Counted from the stretch's first letter, positions 16,855 through 27,313 are shown. The stretch is 64,000 nt of DNA from Alkalihalobacillus sp. YIM B00296 (GCF_020179385.1 NZ_JAIBLJ010000010.1:58563-122562); one strand, 5' to 3'. Translations and numbers: made by a program. Notes: generated by a model from the sequence alone, not told the origin.

Positions 16855-16949
16855 AACCAACCCATCCTTTACATGTACAAGAAAATACTTGTCTAGTTTT
16901 CTCCATTTTTTATGTTGTTATTAGAAAATGGTTGCAGCAAGCCATATTT

Positions 16950-17606
16950 TTATGGAGAGAACAGCATGACGGTAAAAACATACACATGTTCAAAGTCGGC
17001 AATCTTTTGGAGGAAAGCCTCTTCCTCATCCTCCAATAGGCCAGCCGGGACTGAGAATTCAGAATCGGTATTTTTGATGATGGCAGCTAACCGAACAGGC
17101 TTATCCATATCAAGATTCATTGTGGCTCCACTCCCCACTCCAGCCGAGACAGTTGAATCATCGTCACGGATCAGACGGTTAACTGAAGTGGAACCGCCAC
17201 CATTTAAATGAGTAAGCACAAACCGTTGATACATATCCTTCTGTTCCCACTCTCCTGATGCTTCCTGTATAAACTCTCCAAAATTAGCTGCAGCAAACAC
17301 CAATCTGTGAGACTTGGAATCAACCTCTTCCCCTTTAGGAAAATGAGATCTGAGGCTAGTTATATCTTCGGCTTTTTCACCTTTTTCATAGTGTTCCACT
17401 GTAATCTCTAACATTTCAGCAGTACCATCCTTCATTTCTAACTCGTATACATCCGAATAATCGGCTCCTCCAGCTTGGAGCAGTTGTCGTTCACTGTCAC
17501 TGAGCTCTGCCGGTTTCAATGTCGGAGCCTTTTCTTGTTGTACCGAACAAGCGGCCAACAGAAATAGACACCCTGCAAAAATAATAAACTTCCCCCATCC
17601 CCACAT
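16950..17606 (-). CDS. Hypothetical lipoprotein
   Basis: 218 aa with a lipoprotein signal peptide: Trp/Gly-rich start, hydrophobic core FIIFAGCLFLL and lipobox LLAAC with Cys20. The mature part is acidic, with no recognised domain. A GDSL-like or enzyme motif was not seen. Anchored to the outer face of the membrane. Monocistronic. Confidence 0.7.
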   Translation of the reverse strand: MWGWGKFIIFAGCLFLLAACSVQQEKAPTLKPAELSDSERQLLQAGGADYSDVYELEMKDGTAEMLEITVEHYEKGEKAEDITSLRSHFPKGEEVDSKSHRLVFAAANFGEFIQEASGEWEQKDMYQRFVLTHLNGGGSTSVNRLIRDDDSTVSAGVGSGATMNLDMDKPVRLAAIIKNTDSEFSVPAGLLEDEEEAFLQKIADFEHVYVFTVMLFSP

Positions 17607-17761
17607 AAAAACCCCTCACCCTGTAAAAGATTTAAACCCTCTATAATACTAACATTTTTTTCCTCTTATGGAACTTATATTTGAAGTTCATTTTTTTCTT
17701 TAGCAGGAAGTATCAACTCTTATTCGTTTTAGGTATGGCGCTGTTGAATGTTGTTGTTGAT

Positions 17762-17885
17762 TTTTATATCTGAATTCACGACACTCCTGCGGGAAAAGCG
17801 AGCCAGGCGAGACCCCGCAGTTCGGAACGAGCGAGGAGGCTTGCGGATCGCCCGCGGAAAGGGAGTGGATTCGCAAAAAATCAGC
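17762..17885. repeat. GC-rich Bacillaceae intergenic repeat
   Basis: About 120 bp of high GC in an AT-rich gap, with CTCCTGCGGGAAAAGCGAG, GCGAGACCCCGCAG, CGAGGAGGCTTGCG and CGCCCGCGGAAAGGGAGTGG. This pattern is a familiar dispersed intergenic element of Bacillus relatives. The arms (CCTGCGGG, CCCGCAG, CCCGCGG) allow strong folding. A truncated inverted copy occurs at 63476-63518. Confidence 0.75.
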
Positions 17886-17927
17886 AATGAAGATTAACAA
17901 ATCTTAAAAATAAAAAGGGGATGTTCG

Positions 17928-18395
17928 ATGAAAAAGCGGCATGAAGTGTTATTCAACCAGTTAAAGAGTTATCGAAGCGAAGTTTTAGGGGTAGTAGACA
18001 ATGTGTCAGAAAAGGAAGCAGAAATAGTGCCAAAGGGGTTTAAAAACAATATCCGTTGGAACTTGGGGCATATTTACCTGGATCAATATTTATGGCTTCA
18101 AGCAATGACGAAGGAAAAGGCTGATGTTCCGGAACAATTCAATTCTTGGTTTGGGTTTGGAACCTCTCCATCCGATTTTGACACTGAAACGCCTTCATTA
18201 GAAGAATTGAAATTATTGCTGAAAAAACAACCAGCTCAAATCAAAGAAGTTTACGGTGACCGAATAGAAGAGGAGTTTCCAGCTATTGATATGGGAATGG
18301 AAACCATTGAGCAAGTACTGGTCCGCACTGTTTTTCATGAAGGAATGCACCTTCAAGCAATTCTTGATTTGAAAAAATGCATTGAAAACCGCTAG
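17928..18395 (+). CDS. DinB-family metal-binding protein
   Basis: 155 aa four-helix DinB/YfiT-like protein. The metal-binding histidine triad is visible as NLGH (about residue 49), and VFHEGMHL with two His near residues 138-142. Family members include damage-inducible proteins and thiol-dependent transferases (e.g. BstA); the reaction is unknown here. AAAAGGGGATG gives the ribosome binding site. Confidence 0.82.
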   Translation: MKKRHEVLFNQLKSYRSEVLGVVDNVSEKEAEIVPKGFKNNIRWNLGHIYLDQYLWLQAMTKEKADVPEQFNSWFGFGTSPSDFDTETPSLEELKLLLKKQPAQIKEVYGDRIEEEFPAIDMGMETIEQVLVRTVFHEGMHLQAILDLKKCIENR

Positions 18396-18405
18396 TTTAC
18401 TTCTA

Positions 18406-18448
18406 TGAAAGAAAGCTGATCCTCACAAGAAAATCAGCTTTCTTTCAT
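18406..18448. terminator. Bidirectional terminator
   Basis: GAAAGAAAGCTGAT and ATCAGCTTTCTTTC arms between DinB gene and thiE; the left arm of the minus transcript includes the last codons of thiE. Confidence 0.8.
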
Positions 18449-19072
18449 TCTATCGATAAATTCTTGAGCGGATTGCTTCGGATCGCTCGCATAGCTGATC
18501 GCCGAAATGACCGACACACCCTCAGCTCCAGCCTTTATGACTTCTGATGCGTTCGAAGGCTGGATTCCTCCGATCCCGACGATCGGCAATAGGATTCCTG
18601 CTTCGCGAAGTTCCTTTATGATCCGTGGGCCTTGAACTTCACGGGCATCCGCTTTCGTTTCGGTAGGGAACATCGGTCCAACACCAATGTAGTCAGCTCC
18701 TTTATTTACGGCATCTACTGCTTCTTCTACATTATGCGCGGAGACACCAAGTATTTTCGAGCCGATTTTTTCACGGACCAACTCGATCGCTTCATCATCT
18801 TGTCCGACATGCACCCCATCCGCATCAAGCTGTAAGGCTATATCGACATCATCATTAACGATGAATGGGACATGATGATCCCGACAGATTTCTTGGAGTT
18901 CCCTGGCAAAATTCCTTTTCGCATCACCAGTCAAGGATCCCTCACCTTTTTCACGGAACTGGAAAAGGGTGACACCTCCGTCAATCGCTTCTCGTAAAAC
19001 ATCCTTAGGGTCACGCTTACAATTCGGGCTTCCCATGATTAAATAGAGCTTCAACAGGTTTTTCAAGTTCAT
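18434..19072 (-). CDS. thiE: Thiamine-phosphate synthase
   Basis: 212 aa TIM-barrel enzyme joining HMP-PP and the thiazole phosphate carboxylate to thiamine phosphate. Signature motifs: [66 protein letters not shown]. Last gene of the 11-gene thi operon; overlaps thiD by 4 nt. Confidence 0.93.
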   Translation of the reverse strand: MNLKNLLKLYLIMGSPNCKRDPKDVLREAIDGGVTLFQFREKGEGSLTGDAKRNFARELQEICRDHHVPFIVNDDVDIALQLDADGVHVGQDDEAIELVREKIGSKILGVSAHNVEEAVDAVNKGADYIGVGPMFPTETKADAREVQGPRIIKELREAGILLPIVGIGGIQPSNASEVIKAGAEGVSVISAISYASDPKQSAQEFIDRMKES

Positions 19073-19875
19073 TTCACTTCAACCCCCTGACGCTTGTAGG
19101 CCCAATGATTGGTCGGACCATTACCAGAGCCAATCTTCAATTCATTATAAATCGCTGCAGTGATGAACTTTTTCGCGGTATGGACCGCCTCTTTCACCGA
19201 GCATCCTTTTGCAAGTTCTGCTGTTATCACTGCTGCGAAGGTACACCCAGTCCCGTGGGTATGGTCCGTTTTGATACGGAGACTCTTGAATTCATAGAAC
19301 TCTTCCCCGTCATATAAGAGGTCGACCGCATCATCATCCTCTGTATGGCCGCCTTTGATGACGACATTCATCGCACCTAACTGATAAAGTGCTTCAGCTG
19401 CTCCCTTCCGATCTTCTTCCATTTCGATTTTCATGCCAGTCAGTACTTCCGCTTCCGGAATATTCGGTGTAATTACATAAGCTCGCGGAAGGAGATGTTC
19501 CTTCATCGCTTCTACTGCCTCTTCCTGTAAAAGCCGAGAGCCCCCTTTGGCGATCATCACCGGGTCAACGACGAGTTTGTTCCACGAATTATCCTCTACA
19601 AGGTCTCCCACTTTTTTTATGATAGCCGCACTGAAAAGCATCCCGGTTTTCAGCGCATCTGGTGCCAGATCGGCCGCAATCGAGTTGATCTGTTCTTCAA
19701 TGGCTTCAACGGACATCGGATAAACGCCTTGGACGCCTAATGTATTTTGTGCAGTCACAGCCGTAATGACCGACATCCCATAGACGCCCAGCTCCTGGAA
19801 CGTCTTGAGATCAGCCTGGATGCCTGCACCCCCACCACTGTCAGAACCGGCAATCGTCAATGTCTTATAAGTCAT
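19069..19875 (-). CDS. thiD: Hydroxymethylpyrimidine (phosphate) kinase
   Basis: 268 aa ribokinase-fold HMP/HMP-P kinase. N-terminal [19 protein letters not shown], substrate Cys-free [12 protein letters not shown], and the anion-hole HGTGCTFAA with catalytic Cys-type motif near residue 212. It produces HMP-PP for ThiE. 4-nt overlap with thiE, 16 nt from thiF. Confidence 0.93.
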   Translation of the reverse strand: MTYKTLTIAGSDSGGGAGIQADLKTFQELGVYGMSVITAVTAQNTLGVQGVYPMSVEAIEEQINSIAADLAPDALKTGMLFSAAIIKKVGDLVEDNSWNKLVVDPVMIAKGGSRLLQEEAVEAMKEHLLPRAYVITPNIPEAEVLTGMKIEMEEDRKGAAEALYQLGAMNVVIKGGHTEDDDAVDLLYDGEEFYEFKSLRIKTDHTHGTGCTFAAVITAELAKGCSVKEAVHTAKKFITAAIYNELKIGSGNGPTNHWAYKRQGVEVK

Positions 19876-19891
19876 TTCCTTTCACCTCCAT

Positions 19892-20911
19892 TTATCCGAA
19901 ATAGCGATGGTAAAGCGTTTTTGCCTCTGATATGTCCTTTGTCCCATGGATCAATGCCCGACCATCCTTGAATAGAACCATTCTCCTGCCCCCTACTGTA
20001 AACGATAAAAGGTACGGATTCTGCTCGACTCTTCCTCCCTTGTCTTCAAGCATTTCTTTCATGGCTGTCAAATCCCTTTGCTGACGGCCCGGAGGTCTGA
20101 TCTGCACTGAATCCCTGCCGCATAACACCGCTGACTTGGTCTGATTTTCATATGCAAGATAAGGATAAGTCGGTTCTCTTCCGCAAGAAAGACATTCGTT
20201 TTTTTTCGCCTTTGCTACGTTTATTGCTGTTTGCTGGTTTGTCCAGATATCAAAAGATACGAGTTTCCCTCTGAGGGCTTCCCAGTCCTCCACTAAAATC
20301 TTCAAAGCCTCTGCTGTTTGGTACGCAACGACCATTTGGACGGCTGGGCTTATGATACCGGCTGTATCACAGGTCAGTCCGCCGATCGGGACAGAATCCA
20401 GCAGGCAATTCAAGCAAGGTGTAGCCCCTGGGAGGATGGTGAAACTGATCCCATAGCTTCCGACACATGCTCCGTAAATCCAGGGGACGCTGTATTTTTG
20501 AGAAATATCATTGATCATCATCCGTGTATCGAAATTATCAGTAGCATCCAAAATAAGGTCCGCACCGGTAATGAGGTTTTCTAATTCTTCTGGTGTTGCA
20601 TCAAGAACATGCGCTTGAATTTCAACGTCCGAATTGATGTGGGAAAGACGCGATTTTGCCGCAATCGCTTTCGGCAGCCGGTCTTCCGCATCTCTCTCCC
20701 CATATAACTGCTGGCGCTGGAGATTGCTCCATTCGACATAATCACGGTCGACAATGGTAAGCTTGCCGATGCCTGCACGGACGAGCGCTTCAGCATTCCC
20801 TGTCCCGAGTGCGCCTGCTCCGATGATCAGCACATGCTTTCCCCTTATTTTCTGCTGTCCCGCCTCTCCGATCGGAGTGAATAACGTTTGTCTTGAATAG
20901 CGATCGGTCAA
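19892..20911 (-). CDS. thiF: ThiF/MoeB-type sulfur-carrier adenylyltransferase
   Basis: 339 aa. It adenylates the C-terminal Gly-Gly of ThiS. Visible: nucleotide-binding [13 protein letters not shown], catalytic [13 protein letters not shown], Asp region [11 protein letters not shown], Cys-pair zinc motifs PCLNCLL and ECLSCG. A C-terminal extension of about 90 aa beyond the E1 domain is typical of Bacillus ThiF. Overlaps thiG by 4 nt. Confidence 0.9.
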   Translation of the reverse strand: MTDRYSRQTLFTPIGEAGQQKIRGKHVLIIGAGALGTGNAEALVRAGIGKLTIVDRDYVEWSNLQRQQLYGERDAEDRLPKAIAAKSRLSHINSDVEIQAHVLDATPEELENLITGADLILDATDNFDTRMMINDISQKYSVPWIYGACVGSYGISFTILPGATPCLNCLLDSVPIGGLTCDTAGIISPAVQMVVAYQTAEALKILVEDWEALRGKLVSFDIWTNQQTAINVAKAKKNECLSCGREPTYPYLAYENQTKSAVLCGRDSVQIRPPGRQQRDLTAMKEMLEDKGGRVEQNPYLLSFTVGGRRMVLFKDGRALIHGTKDISEAKTLYHRYFG

Positions 20912-21675
20912 CCGATGCTCATCCCTTCAGCAGGGCTGCTCGCTGTTGCGTACCGTTTTTTAGGAATCCGACCAGCCTCGAATCCGAGACGGCCCGCTTC
21001 GATCGCAAGCTTCATCGCTTTCGCCATCTTAACCGGATCTTTTACTGCAGAAACCGCCGTATTCAAAAGCACGGCGTCAGCCCCTAGTTCCATCGCATAG
21101 GCAGCATCCGCAGGCGAACCGATACCTGCGTCAACGATCACAGGGACGTTCGATTGCTCAATGATGAAACTCAAGTTCAACGGATTTATGATCCCTTGAC
21201 CTGACCCGATCGGAGAAGCCCCTGGCATGATCGCATGTGCCCCAAGTTCTTCAAGGCGTCTTGCCAGGACGACATCATCAGACGTGTAAGGCAATACTAT
21301 GAAACCTTCCTTCACTAATTCCTCTGTCGCTTTCAACGTTTCCACTGGATCCGGAAGCAACGTCTTGTCGCAGCCGATCACTTCGACCTTGACCATGTCG
21401 CAAAGACCGGATGCTTTAGCAAGTTTCGCGTGTCGGACTGCTTCTTCAGCGGTTTTCGCCCCTGCGGTGTTCGGCAGGAATGTATACTTCTCCAAATCCA
21501 GTTTCTCTAAAAAGTTAGGTTGGCTCGGCTCGAAGATGTTCATCCGTCGTACCGTGAACGTAAGGATTTCCGTTTCGGATGCTTCGACCGCTTCCTTCTG
21601 CACGTCAAAGTTCGGGTATTTCCCTGTCCCGAGCAACAACCTTGATTGGAATGAGTAATTACCGATTTTCAACAT
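20908..21675 (-). CDS. thiG: Thiazole synthase
   Basis: 255 aa TIM-barrel enzyme building the thiazole ring from DXP, dehydroglycine and ThiS-thiocarboxylate. Motifs [29 protein letters not shown], the Schiff-base Lys in [23 protein letters not shown] and the phosphate loop [11 protein letters not shown]. One nt downstream of thiS. Confidence 0.94.
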   Translation of the reverse strand: MLKIGNYSFQSRLLLGTGKYPNFDVQKEAVEASETEILTFTVRRMNIFEPSQPNFLEKLDLEKYTFLPNTAGAKTAEEAVRHAKLAKASGLCDMVKVEVIGCDKTLLPDPVETLKATEELVKEGFIVLPYTSDDVVLARRLEELGAHAIMPGASPIGSGQGIINPLNLSFIIEQSNVPVIVDAGIGSPADAAYAMELGADAVLLNTAVSAVKDPVKMAKAMKLAIEAGRLGFEAGRIPKKRYATASSPAEGMSIG

Positions 21676-21676
21676 T

Positions 21677-21880
21677 TCAACCGCCTCCTACGAATTGCAC
21701 AATTTCAATTTTATCTCCATCCTTCACTTCCGCTTTCGGATGGTGGTCTTTCTCAAGGATCGATTCGTTATGCTCGATCATCAATACACGTTTTTCCAAT
21801 TGGAAATGTTCAACTAGGTCTGAAACGTGCTGAACTGTATCCGGTACAGTCACCATTTCACCATTGATCTTCAATTCCAT
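21677..21880 (-). CDS. thiS: Sulfur carrier protein ThiS
   Basis: 67 aa ubiquitin-like beta-grasp protein with the essential C-terminal Gly-Gly (QFVGGG). Start taken at MELKING with GGAG 9 nt upstream; ATGs two and three codons earlier are alternatives. It carries sulfur as a thiocarboxylate to ThiG and sits directly before thiG. Confidence 0.88.
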   Translation of the reverse strand: MELKINGEMVTVPDTVQHVSDLVEHFQLEKRVLMIEHNESILEKDHHPKAEVKDGDKIEIVQFVGGG

Positions 21881-21892
21881 TTTCATCAACTC

Positions 21893-23020
21893 CTATTGCA
21901 CATGTACTGGTATCCGGTTCATTTGAAAAGCTGAATTCCAGTCTTTCTTGATAGCAATGCCATCAATAAGATCGCCAATGATCTCCCCCGTGACCGGAGC
22001 TAATAAAATACCGTTACGGTAATGACCCGTCGCCACAAACAGATGCTTCAATTCGGGATGTTCACCAAGATAAGGCAAAGCATCTTTCGTCTGCGGACGA
22101 ATCCCCGCCCAGGCTTTCTCCCATTCAGCTTCACCTAAACCAGGCACGACCTTCTTTGCAGCTTCCATCAACCGTGAAATCCCATCAAGCGTGACGGTTT
22201 CATCGAAAAGCCCCGGTCTCTCGGTTGCCCCGATAATCAACCGTCCTCCAGCCTTAGGGACAATGTAGCAATCATCTGAAAAAATCGTTCCGTTTATAAG
22301 CCTTTTCCGTGTTTTGACAGAAAAGCATTCCCCTTTGACGGGATAGGTTTCGAGGTCGACGCCCGCTTCCTTCAGAAGGGTTTTACTCCATGCGCCCCCA
22401 GCAACGACAACATGTTCAGCACGGTTCAGGCCGCTATTCGTTTCGACACCCTTGATTTCAACACCCTCTTTTACAAAACGATGGACTTCGGTAAATTCAC
22501 GGATCTCAGCCCCTAGTGTTACTGCAGCTTGTGCAAGTGCCTTTGTCAATTTGGTTGCGGAGACCTGTCCGTCGTTAGGAATGTGCATGGCCCCGAGTAC
22601 ATCTGTCGACAACGCGGGTTCTCCCTTTTGAAGCTGTTCCGCAGCCACCCAATGCGCCTCTTCCCCTAATTGGTTTTGAGCATTGATCAATGACTGGAAC
22701 CGGGCTACTTGCTCCTCTGTTCTAGCCACTTTATAGATCCCGTTTTTTTCGTATTCGATATCGATTCCTGTGAGGCTTTTCAGTTCAGCAGCCAGATCAG
22801 GAAACATCGTGCGGCTTTGTTTTCCCAACCGGAACAGCGGGCTGTCTTCCTCAAGCTCTGTCTGGGCACCGAGCATCCCTGCTGCTGCACTTGAAGCTTT
22901 CCCTGCGGTCGAACCTTTTTCGAGAATGACTACAGACTTTCCTCTTTTTGACAGATGGTAAGCAATCGAACAGCCGATGACGCCCGCCCCGATGACGATT
23001 ACATCATAATGAGCTCGCAT
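21893..23020 (-). CDS. thiO: Glycine oxidase
   Basis: 375 aa FAD-dependent oxidase making dehydroglycine for the thiazole ring. FAD Rossmann motif VIVIGAGVIGCSIAYHL, KGSTAGKASSAAAGMLG, and C-terminal IRPQTKDALPYLGEHP, ATGHYRNGILLAP. Start at MRAHYDV inside the end of tenI; overlap about 17 nt indicates translational coupling. Confidence 0.9.
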   Translation of the reverse strand: MRAHYDVIVIGAGVIGCSIAYHLSKRGKSVVILEKGSTAGKASSAAAGMLGAQTELEEDSPLFRLGKQSRTMFPDLAAELKSLTGIDIEYEKNGIYKVARTEEQVARFQSLINAQNQLGEEAHWVAAEQLQKGEPALSTDVLGAMHIPNDGQVSATKLTKALAQAAVTLGAEIREFTEVHRFVKEGVEIKGVETNSGLNRAEHVVVAGGAWSKTLLKEAGVDLETYPVKGECFSVKTRKRLINGTIFSDDCYIVPKAGGRLIIGATERPGLFDETVTLDGISRLMEAAKKVVPGLGEAEWEKAWAGIRPQTKDALPYLGEHPELKHLFVATGHYRNGILLAPVTGEIIGDLIDGIAIKKDWNSAFQMNRIPVHVQ

Positions 23021-23633
23021 TCTCTTCCTCCTCTGCACGCATTTTTTCCTTGTAGGCTCTTACGGATTTCAGTGGATTTTCAGCTTTTAAAATGCCGGAC
23101 ATCACAGCGATGCCTCTCGCTCCAGTGTTGAGGACATCGACCGTATTTTCAGGCTTGATGCCACCGATTGCGATGACCGGTATGCTTATTCTTTGGGCGA
23201 GGATCTCTAACACCTTCACCCCTCTCGGCTCAAGGTCTGGCTTGGAGTCTGTTTCAAAAATATGCCCGAAGATGATATAATCCGCCCCCTCATTCTGGAC
23301 CTTCAACGCTTCTTCCAAGGTATGGACCGAGCGACCGATTTTTAGAAGTGGAAAGGATTCTCTCACAACTGATACTTCCAAACTATGATTTGCCAACTGG
23401 ACTCCTTCTGCTTCCGATACAATCGCGATATCGACACGGTCATTGATGATGATTTTTCCAAGTGGCACCCCGTTGTTCACCAACCGTTCGACTGCCTTCA
23501 TGTGTTCCTTCGCTGTCCAGGACCTCTCACGGATATGGATAAAATCGACCTGTTCATGGATCATGCTAACAATCTCGGAAAACTCAGCTGCCGATTGACT
23601 TCCAGTTGAAATGATGTGGAGTTCATGGTGCAT
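23004..23633 (-). CDS. tenI: Thiazole tautomerase
   Basis: 209 aa ThiE-like TIM barrel lacking pyrophosphate-specific residues, matching TenI: FIHIRERSWTAKEH, IIINDRVDIAIVSEAEGVQLA, GRSVHTLEEA, DYIIFGHIFETDSKP, VIAIGGIKPEN. The active-site His in GHIFET follows B. subtilis TenI. It isomerises the thiazole carboxylate before coupling by ThiE. Confidence 0.87.
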   Translation of the reverse strand: MHHELHIISTGSQSAAEFSEIVSMIHEQVDFIHIRERSWTAKEHMKAVERLVNNGVPLGKIIINDRVDIAIVSEAEGVQLANHSLEVSVVRESFPLLKIGRSVHTLEEALKVQNEGADYIIFGHIFETDSKPDLEPRGVKVLEILAQRISIPVIAIGGIKPENTVDVLNTGARGIAVMSGILKAENPLKSVRAYKEKMRAEEEENASSL

Positions 23634-23656
23634 TTCCTTCCCACCTTCCTTTCTTT

Positions 23657-24457
23657 CTAGTAACGGACATCCCCCACCGGGAAGAGGGGCCAGACGACCG
23701 AAAGATAATAGCCTAATAGAATCATTACGCCAAGGTATGCGACGAATATGCCATCGTTTAACGAGAACCCTAACTTATAGTAGTAGGTCCGGTCCCTCTC
23801 CCCTGTAAAACGCTTCGCTTCCATGGCGACCGCTATACGGTGCGCCCGTCGGATGCTTTGGGATAACAACGGAATCGAGTAAGACTTGATTTTAAAATAG
23901 AATGCTTGAAGCCCCCGCTCCTGTTCGACACCTCTAACTTTCATCGCATTCCGGATCGTCAAAAATTCTTCGATCATAATCGGGATCAACCGAAGACCCG
24001 CCATGAAGCTATAGGCGTATTTCGGATTCAGCTTTACTTGTTGCATCAGGGAATAGAACAAGTTGACGGGGCGGGTTGTAAGCGCGAAGGTAAGGCCAAA
24101 CGTTGCAAAAATCAATGCCCGGAAGCCGAGATGAAGGCCTCGGTAAAAGCTTTCTTCCGTAATATGGACCAACCCCCACTTCACCCATGTCGTATCGCCT
24201 TTCCCGAACAAAATCATCGAGGAGGAAGTCGAAATGAAAATAATCAGAAAGGGAATCAACAGAAGGCTCACCCGCTTTTTGGGGTGGCCGGAAAAGACCA
24301 AGAGCAAAAGCAAGGCACCGAAGGTCAGGTTGATCAGCCAATTGATCTGATGAACGAAAAGGACAAAGATGAACATCAGGATCATAGTGAAAAGTTTCAG
24401 TGTCGGATTGATTTTATGAAGCCAGGTTTCGTTGAAGTTAAGGTCCATTTCCATCAC
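23657..24457 (-). CDS. ykoC: ECF transporter T component (YkoC-like)
   Basis: 266 aa, about six transmembrane segments with the coupling-helix motifs AMKVRGVEQERG and AMEAKRFTGERDR (Ala-Arg-Gly type) that hold the two ATPase domains. Its place between the fused ATPase gene and tenI, inside a TPP-riboswitch operon, points to uptake of hydroxymethylpyrimidine/thiamine precursor. Start two residues later possible. Confidence 0.87.
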   Translation of the reverse strand: MMEMDLNFNETWLHKINPTLKLFTMILMFIFVLFVHQINWLINLTFGALLLLLVFSGHPKKRVSLLLIPFLIIFISTSSSMILFGKGDTTWVKWGLVHITEESFYRGLHLGFRALIFATFGLTFALTTRPVNLFYSLMQQVKLNPKYAYSFMAGLRLIPIMIEEFLTIRNAMKVRGVEQERGLQAFYFKIKSYSIPLLSQSIRRAHRIAVAMEAKRFTGERDRTYYYKLGFSLNDGIFVAYLGVMILLGYYLSVVWPLFPVGDVRY

Positions 24458-24459
24458 TC

Positions 24460-25896
24460 CTAGGCATGCGCATGCTCCTTCACACGTACGTGGACATCAC
24501 TTGATAGTAAACCGTTTTTAATTGTCCAGACGCGGGTCGCGAAATGCTCGACGATGTTTCTATCATGCGTCACCATGAGGATTGTAACGCCTGCTTGTTG
24601 ATAGTCTTCTAGCATCTCCAGCAATGCGAATGTGTTTTGAGAGTCCTGCCCGAACGTCGGCTCATCCAACAGTAAAATCGGTTGGCCTTTGACAATCGAA
24701 GCTGCGACGCTCAACCTTCGCTTCTGTCCCATCGACAGATGATACGGGTGATGATGTTGAAACGGAGTGAGTCGGAAGCGATCTAGCAACTCAAGGACCT
24801 TCTTTCGTATGACCGGCTCTCCTAACTTCTCAAGCCTCAACCCATAAGCGATTTCCTCAAATACCGAGTTGGTCACGAACTGGAATTCCGGATTTTGGAA
24901 GACGAAGGTCAGATGATCGGCAATCCGTTTCCCCTTTTTCACAGGAGTTCCGTGGATTTCAAACGTGCCTGTCGTCTTGATGAATTGCATGAGTGCATGC
25001 AACAGTGTAGACTTTCCTGCCCCGTTTTCCCCGATGACCGCAATCCACTCTCCTGCCCGTACCGTCGCTTCCTCAACTGAAATAAAGGGCTTCTTTTTCC
25101 GGTGCCCTTGAAAGTGGTTGAGGTGGAGCACAACGTCGGTATGAGATGGCGTCAGATTCTTCAACGGTCGGCTGCTTAAATAATCCTGCCAGACGCCCGG
25201 ATACCAGATACCCTGCTCCTTCATCGTTTTCCGATAGCTTTTCAAGATCTTATTTTTATCGCCATCTGCAATGATTTCACCCTGATGATTGAACAGGATG
25301 ATGCGATCAACCAGGTCTAGGACGTGATCGAGCTTATGCTCCACGATCAGCAGGGTTTTATCAGCGCTAATCGCTTTGACTGTTTCCCAGATATCTTCCG
25401 TCCCTTGTGGATCGAGCAGGGCTGTAGGCTCATCCAGGAACATGACCTCAGGCTCGAGTGCCAGGATTGACGCGATCGCCAGCCGTTGCTTCATCCCTCC
25501 AGATAATGTATGGATATTGGTATGGGGATCAATCTGGTGTAAACCTACTGCTTTTAAAAGTGCTGTGATCCTATCGGGCATATCTATACGCGGAACTTGC
25601 AGGTTTTCGAGAACGAAAGCAAGCTCCTCGTCTACATAGGGCATACAAAACTGCGAGTCTGGATCCTGGAACACATACCCCCAGGATGGAGGCTGCTGGA
25701 ATTGATCTGCTTTCATCGGAACCTCGACCGATTTCGGGATGATTCCCGAAAGGACTTGCAGCAAGGTTGATTTTCCGCAGCCCGACGGACCGAGCAGCAG
25801 GACTTTTTCCCCTTTTTCAATATGGATCGATAAGTCCTTGAAAAGCAGCTGCCCATCGCCTGGAAACTTGAGACGGAGATTGTCAAGTTGAATCAT
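24460..25896 (-). CDS. ykoD: ECF transporter duplicated ATP-binding protein (YkoD-like)
   Basis: 478 aa fused pair of ABC ATPases. Domain 1: Walker A LGPSGCGKSTLL, signature HTLSGGMKQRLAIA, Walker B VMFLDEPTALLD. Domain 2: Walker A IGENGAGKSTLL, signature HLSMGQKRRLSVA, Walker B ILLLDEPTFGQD. Energises the YkoE/YkoC transporter from the cytoplasmic side. Two nt from ykoC. Confidence 0.92.
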   Translation of the reverse strand: MIQLDNLRLKFPGDGQLLFKDLSIHIEKGEKVLLLGPSGCGKSTLLQVLSGIIPKSVEVPMKADQFQQPPSWGYVFQDPDSQFCMPYVDEELAFVLENLQVPRIDMPDRITALLKAVGLHQIDPHTNIHTLSGGMKQRLAIASILALEPEVMFLDEPTALLDPQGTEDIWETVKAISADKTLLIVEHKLDHVLDLVDRIILFNHQGEIIADGDKNKILKSYRKTMKEQGIWYPGVWQDYLSSRPLKNLTPSHTDVVLHLNHFQGHRKKKPFISVEEATVRAGEWIAVIGENGAGKSTLLHALMQFIKTTGTFEIHGTPVKKGKRIADHLTFVFQNPEFQFVTNSVFEEIAYGLRLEKLGEPVIRKKVLELLDRFRLTPFQHHHPYHLSMGQKRRLSVAASIVKGQPILLLDEPTFGQDSQNTFALLEMLEDYQQAGVTILMVTHDRNIVEHFATRVWTIKNGLLSSDVHVRVKEHAHA

Positions 25897-25908
25897 CGAA
25901 TCACCCCA

Positions 25909-26490
25909 TTACTGATCGAGAGCATCGTAATCTTGTTTTGAAGCCGGTCGCACCAGGTTCGTCACCCCGGTCTTTTCAAGTGCTTTCACGAGATAATAGG
26001 CCGCCACTCCTGCGATCAGGATCGACCCGATGATACGAAAACCAAGAAACAGGCTGAGATTCCACAAAGCGAGATCCTCGATATAGCCTTTGTAATAATC
26101 CATGATAATCGAACCGACCGCCGAACCGATGGCCGCAAGACTTACGACTGTAACATCAAAACGCTTATACCGGAATGCCATGAAGACGAGCTCCGCGAAC
26201 AATCCTTGTACGACACCGAACAGAAGCACTTCAAGACCCCATTCTGATCCGACCAGGAACTCACCTGAAGCGGCCGCGACTTCAGCAAGAAAAGCGACCC
26301 CTGGCTTCCGGATGATGAGGTAGGCGACGGTCGCAGCCATGAACCACATTCCATAGATCAATTGGTCGATGTGGAGCCCGAGTGGTTTTACAAAGTAATA
26401 AAGCGGTCCCCACAGCTTATAGACAATTCCAAAGCCGATGGCGATGACAATCGTGACGAGTATATCTGTTAGCTTCAGACCTCTGTTCAT
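25909..26490 (-). CDS. ykoE: ECF transporter substrate-binding S component (YkoE-like)
   Basis: 193 aa with about five to six transmembrane helices; ITVIVAIG-like first helix, GVVQGLFAELVFMAFRY and AAIGSAVGSIIMDYYKG match the YkoE (HMP/thiamine) family. Overlaps tenA by 4 nt. It confers substrate specificity on the complex. Confidence 0.87.
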   Translation of the reverse strand: MNRGLKLTDILVTIVIAIGFGIVYKLWGPLYYFVKPLGLHIDQLIYGMWFMAATVAYLIIRKPGVAFLAEVAAASGEFLVGSEWGLEVLLFGVVQGLFAELVFMAFRYKRFDVTVVSLAAIGSAVGSIIMDYYKGYIEDLALWNLSLFLGFRIIGSILIAGVAAYYLVKALEKTGVTNLVRPASKQDYDALDQ

Positions 26491-27191
26491 GATGTCGGGC
26501 CCTTTCCTGTTCCGACATGTGGTTGAAGGTCAAACGGCCATTTTTGCAAGGTGTAGGCCATTTCCCAGAACTCGTATTCATACTGGCTACTGATGATGAA
26601 ATGCTCCTTCATCCTCTCGCGGTCTTGGTCGGTGACGTTTTCGGCAATCTGGTCGAGTCTATTGATCTGTTCCTCCACAAGCTCACGGAACCATTCCCCG
26701 CCATATACAGCGATCCATTCCTGGTAGATCGGTTCCTCAGGCTTGAATCCTTGAAGTCGTTCGCCGATTTCGTAATAAAGCCAGTAACACGGTAAAATCG
26801 CTGCGATGATATCCCCTAGATGTCCGAATTGCGCTGCACGGTACATATGGGATGAATAGGCATATGCTGTCGGTGCTGGTTTGAAAGTGGAACGTTCTTC
26901 GTCCGTAATACCGAGTTGCTTCGAAAAATTCTCATGCAAGGACATTTCCGCTTCGTAAGTGCCTTTCGCATGGGCCGCCATGCTAGCGGTCGTTTCGATG
27001 TTCGGTGATTTCGCTGCTCCTAGCGATTGAACCCTCGCAAAATGGGACAGATAGTAGGCATCCTGCAGAACGTAATACCGAAAGTTCTCGAGCGGTAGTG
27101 TTCCATCTGCGATTCCAGTCACAAATGGATGCTTGAAGCTTGCCTCCCAAATCGAATCTGCTGCTTCCCTTACGTATTTTGAAAAAGACAT
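26487..27191 (-). CDS. tenA: Aminopyrimidine aminohydrolase / thiaminase II
   Basis: 234 aa all-helical TenA. Catalytic Cys is in IAAILPCYWLYYEIG, with FRYYVLQDAYYLSHFARV and the YGGEWFRELVE motif. It salvages HMP from degraded thiamine. The start MSFSKYVREA was chosen because GAGAGGAAAG precedes it and an upstream extension runs into the terminator hairpin. First gene of the operon, right after the riboswitch. Confidence 0.92.
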   Translation of the reverse strand: MSFSKYVREAADSIWEASFKHPFVTGIADGTLPLENFRYYVLQDAYYLSHFARVQSLGAAKSPNIETTASMAAHAKGTYEAEMSLHENFSKQLGITDEERSTFKPAPTAYAYSSHMYRAAQFGHLGDIIAAILPCYWLYYEIGERLQGFKPEEPIYQEWIAVYGGEWFRELVEEQINRLDQIAENVTDQDRERMKEHFIISSQYEYEFWEMAYTLQKWPFDLQPHVGTGKGPTS

Positions 27192-27243
27192 GTTCTTTCC
27201 TCTCCTTTTCCAGACGACCCATGATTCTGCCATTATTTCAATT

Positions 27244-27277
27244 AAAAAACCACTTTCTTTGTAAAAAAGAAAGTGGT
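27244..27277 (-). terminator. Riboswitch-controlled transcription terminator
   Basis: ACCACTTTC and GAAAGTGGT arms followed by TTTTTT on the minus strand between the TPP aptamer and tenA. Consistent with premature termination when TPP is bound. Confidence 0.8.
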
Positions 27278-27313
27278 CGGTTGGATGATAGAATCGGTCC
27301 ATAGTCGTTATGT